From contig JBEPWB010000057.1 of the NCBI GenBank assembly GCA_041642635.1, forward strand, positions 1 to 7,506: a DNA stretch of 7,506 nucleotides. Reading direction: 5' to 3'. Under the pieces are notes generated by a model. It was given only the letters and a program-made list of their open reading frames with translations, did no database searches and was not told the origin of the DNA. Position numbers and translations under genes: made by a program. Origin of the DNA: JAAZVM01 sp041642635 (GTDB taxonomy: Bacteria > Patescibacteriota > Gracilibacteria > BD1-5 > UBA6164). This document shows positions 7,247 through 7,506 of the stretch, piece after piece. Position 1 is the stretch's first letter. Every line of letters starts with the position of its first letter.

Positions 7247-7284
7247 AACTAAACTCTAGTAAAATATTTTACTAGAGTTTAGTT
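7247..7284. repeat. Perfect 38-bp palindrome upstream of the pilin-like gene
   Basis: The 19-base half AACTAAACTCTAGTAAAAT (7247-7265) is followed directly by its exact reverse complement (7266-7284). It lies 54 bases before the pilin-like start codon, on the upstream side. Read on the minus strand it ends in TTTAGTTTTAT, a weak U-rich tail, so it could be a terminator for minus-strand transcription from the right, a hairpin in the pilin leader, or an operator. A long uninterrupted U-tract, as at other terminators here, is absent. Confidence 0.6.
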
Positions 7285-7359
7285 AAATCATTTTTGAAAA
7301 TTTTGCAAGTTTATTTTATTTTTTTGGCTTGACAAAGAGAATATTATATTTTCAATTAA

Positions 7360-7387
7360 AAGACCAGTCTCATACGAGACCGGTCTT
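7360..7387 (-). terminator. Hairpin, possible second minus-strand terminator
   Basis: A 12-bp stem with one mismatch (7360-7371 with 7376-7387) closes the loop ATAC. On the minus strand it reads AAGACCGGTCTC, loop, GAGACTGGTCTT, followed by two more T then AATTG, so its U-tract is short. The neighbouring bases 7385-7393 and 7398-7406 form another 9-bp hairpin (one G-T wobble, loop TTGT) that would compete for three bases. Its core GAGACCGGTCT is repeated in the palindrome at 7442-7463. Confidence 0.4.
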
Positions 7388-7438
7388 GAGAACTTGTGTT
7401 TTCAAGGGAAGAAATTAAAAGTATGCATTACTCTAGCC

Positions 7439-7463
7439 AAAAATTTGAGACCGGTCTCAAATT
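7439..7463 (-). terminator. Intrinsic terminator of the right-edge gene
   Basis: A perfect 22-bp palindrome (7442-7463), halves AATTTGAGACC and GGTCTCAAATT, runs on the minus strand into TTTTT before GGC. It overlaps the TAA stop of the frame entering from the right edge by two bases, matching the stop-on-hairpin layout of other genes in the window. Confidence 0.65.
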
Positions 7464-7506
7464 AAACCGTAATAAAAGGTGCAAAAACTAATCTATTATT
7501 GTCATT
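7462..7506 (-). CDS. 3' end of an unidentified gene (partial, 14 codons)
   Basis: On the minus strand one frame is open from the right edge to TAA at 7462-7464 and gives a C-terminus NDNNRLVFAPFITV. The other two minus frames reach TAG or TAA stops within six codons. The stop directly abuts a hairpin terminator, which is the main reason to call this a gene end. It is too short to assign a function, and it carries no UGA codon to test the code. Confidence 0.4.
   Translation of the reverse strand, partial: NDNNRLVFAPFITV

Noticed and set aside
7329..7357. Plus-strand promoter with a perfect -35 TTGACA at 7329-7334
   Set aside because: At the proper 16-18-base spacing there is only TCAATT or similar, not a credible -10, and no plus-strand gene follows before the window ends.
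7247..7463. CRISPR array or insertion-sequence end
   Set aside because: There are only two or three copies of the core, with irregular spacing and in terminator-like hairpins. No spacer-repeat periodicity, transposase or target-site duplication is visible.

Overview
This window reads as AT-rich bacterial chromosome in which UGA encodes glycine (genetic code 25). That code points to the candidate phyla Absconditabacteria (SR1) or Gracilibacteria (BD1-5/GN02); the sequence does not let me choose between them. Under the standard code the genes fall apart into fragments. With UGA read as glycine, each becomes one long frame ending in UAA. In UvrB the recoded positions fall on invariant glycines: two in the Walker A loop and one in the GRAAR arginine-finger motif. 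Among the genes I counted, UGA supplies most glycines: 22 of 31 in the L,D-transpeptidase and 33 of 42 in the pilin-like protein.

Layout, left to right: (1) the 3' end of an unidentified plus-strand gene with a long hairpin terminator (2-211); (2) an AT-rich gap holding one possibly structured patch (212-510); (3) an unidentified 153-residue protein (511-972) with its own terminator; (4) a complete tmRNA gene on the minus strand (1070-1525), with a good promoter and a 23-residue tag ending in a double UAA; (5) a divergent exported, possibly lipid-anchored L,D-transpeptidase of the YkuD family (1603-2592); (6) a convergent full-length uvrB (2610-4727, minus) sharing one hairpin terminator with it; (7) a divergent unidentified exported coiled-coil protein (4899-5744, plus); (8) a convergent type IV pilin-like protein with a C-terminal FISUMP domain (5840-7192, minus), sharing a terminator with its neighbour; (9) a 270-base non-coding stretch rich in perfect palindromes; (10) the last 14 codons of a probable minus-strand gene at the right edge (7462-7506).

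There is no evident multi-gene operon. Genes are mostly single transcription units arranged divergently or convergently. Functionally it is a mix: ribosome rescue (tmRNA), nucleotide excision repair (UvrB), peptidoglycan cross-linking (L,D-transpeptidase), and cell-surface or secretion components (pilin-like FISUMP protein, coiled-coil protein). Stop codons sit unusually close to, or inside, the terminator hairpins.

The most intriguing signal is at the C-terminal end of the pilin-FISUMP gene. There, codon choice changes abruptly: no UGA glycines, all the CGN arginine codons of the gene, and a strong NNY bias. This could mark a diversity-generating retroelement variable region or a recombined cassette. 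No reverse transcriptase or template repeat is visible in the window, so it remains a hypothesis.
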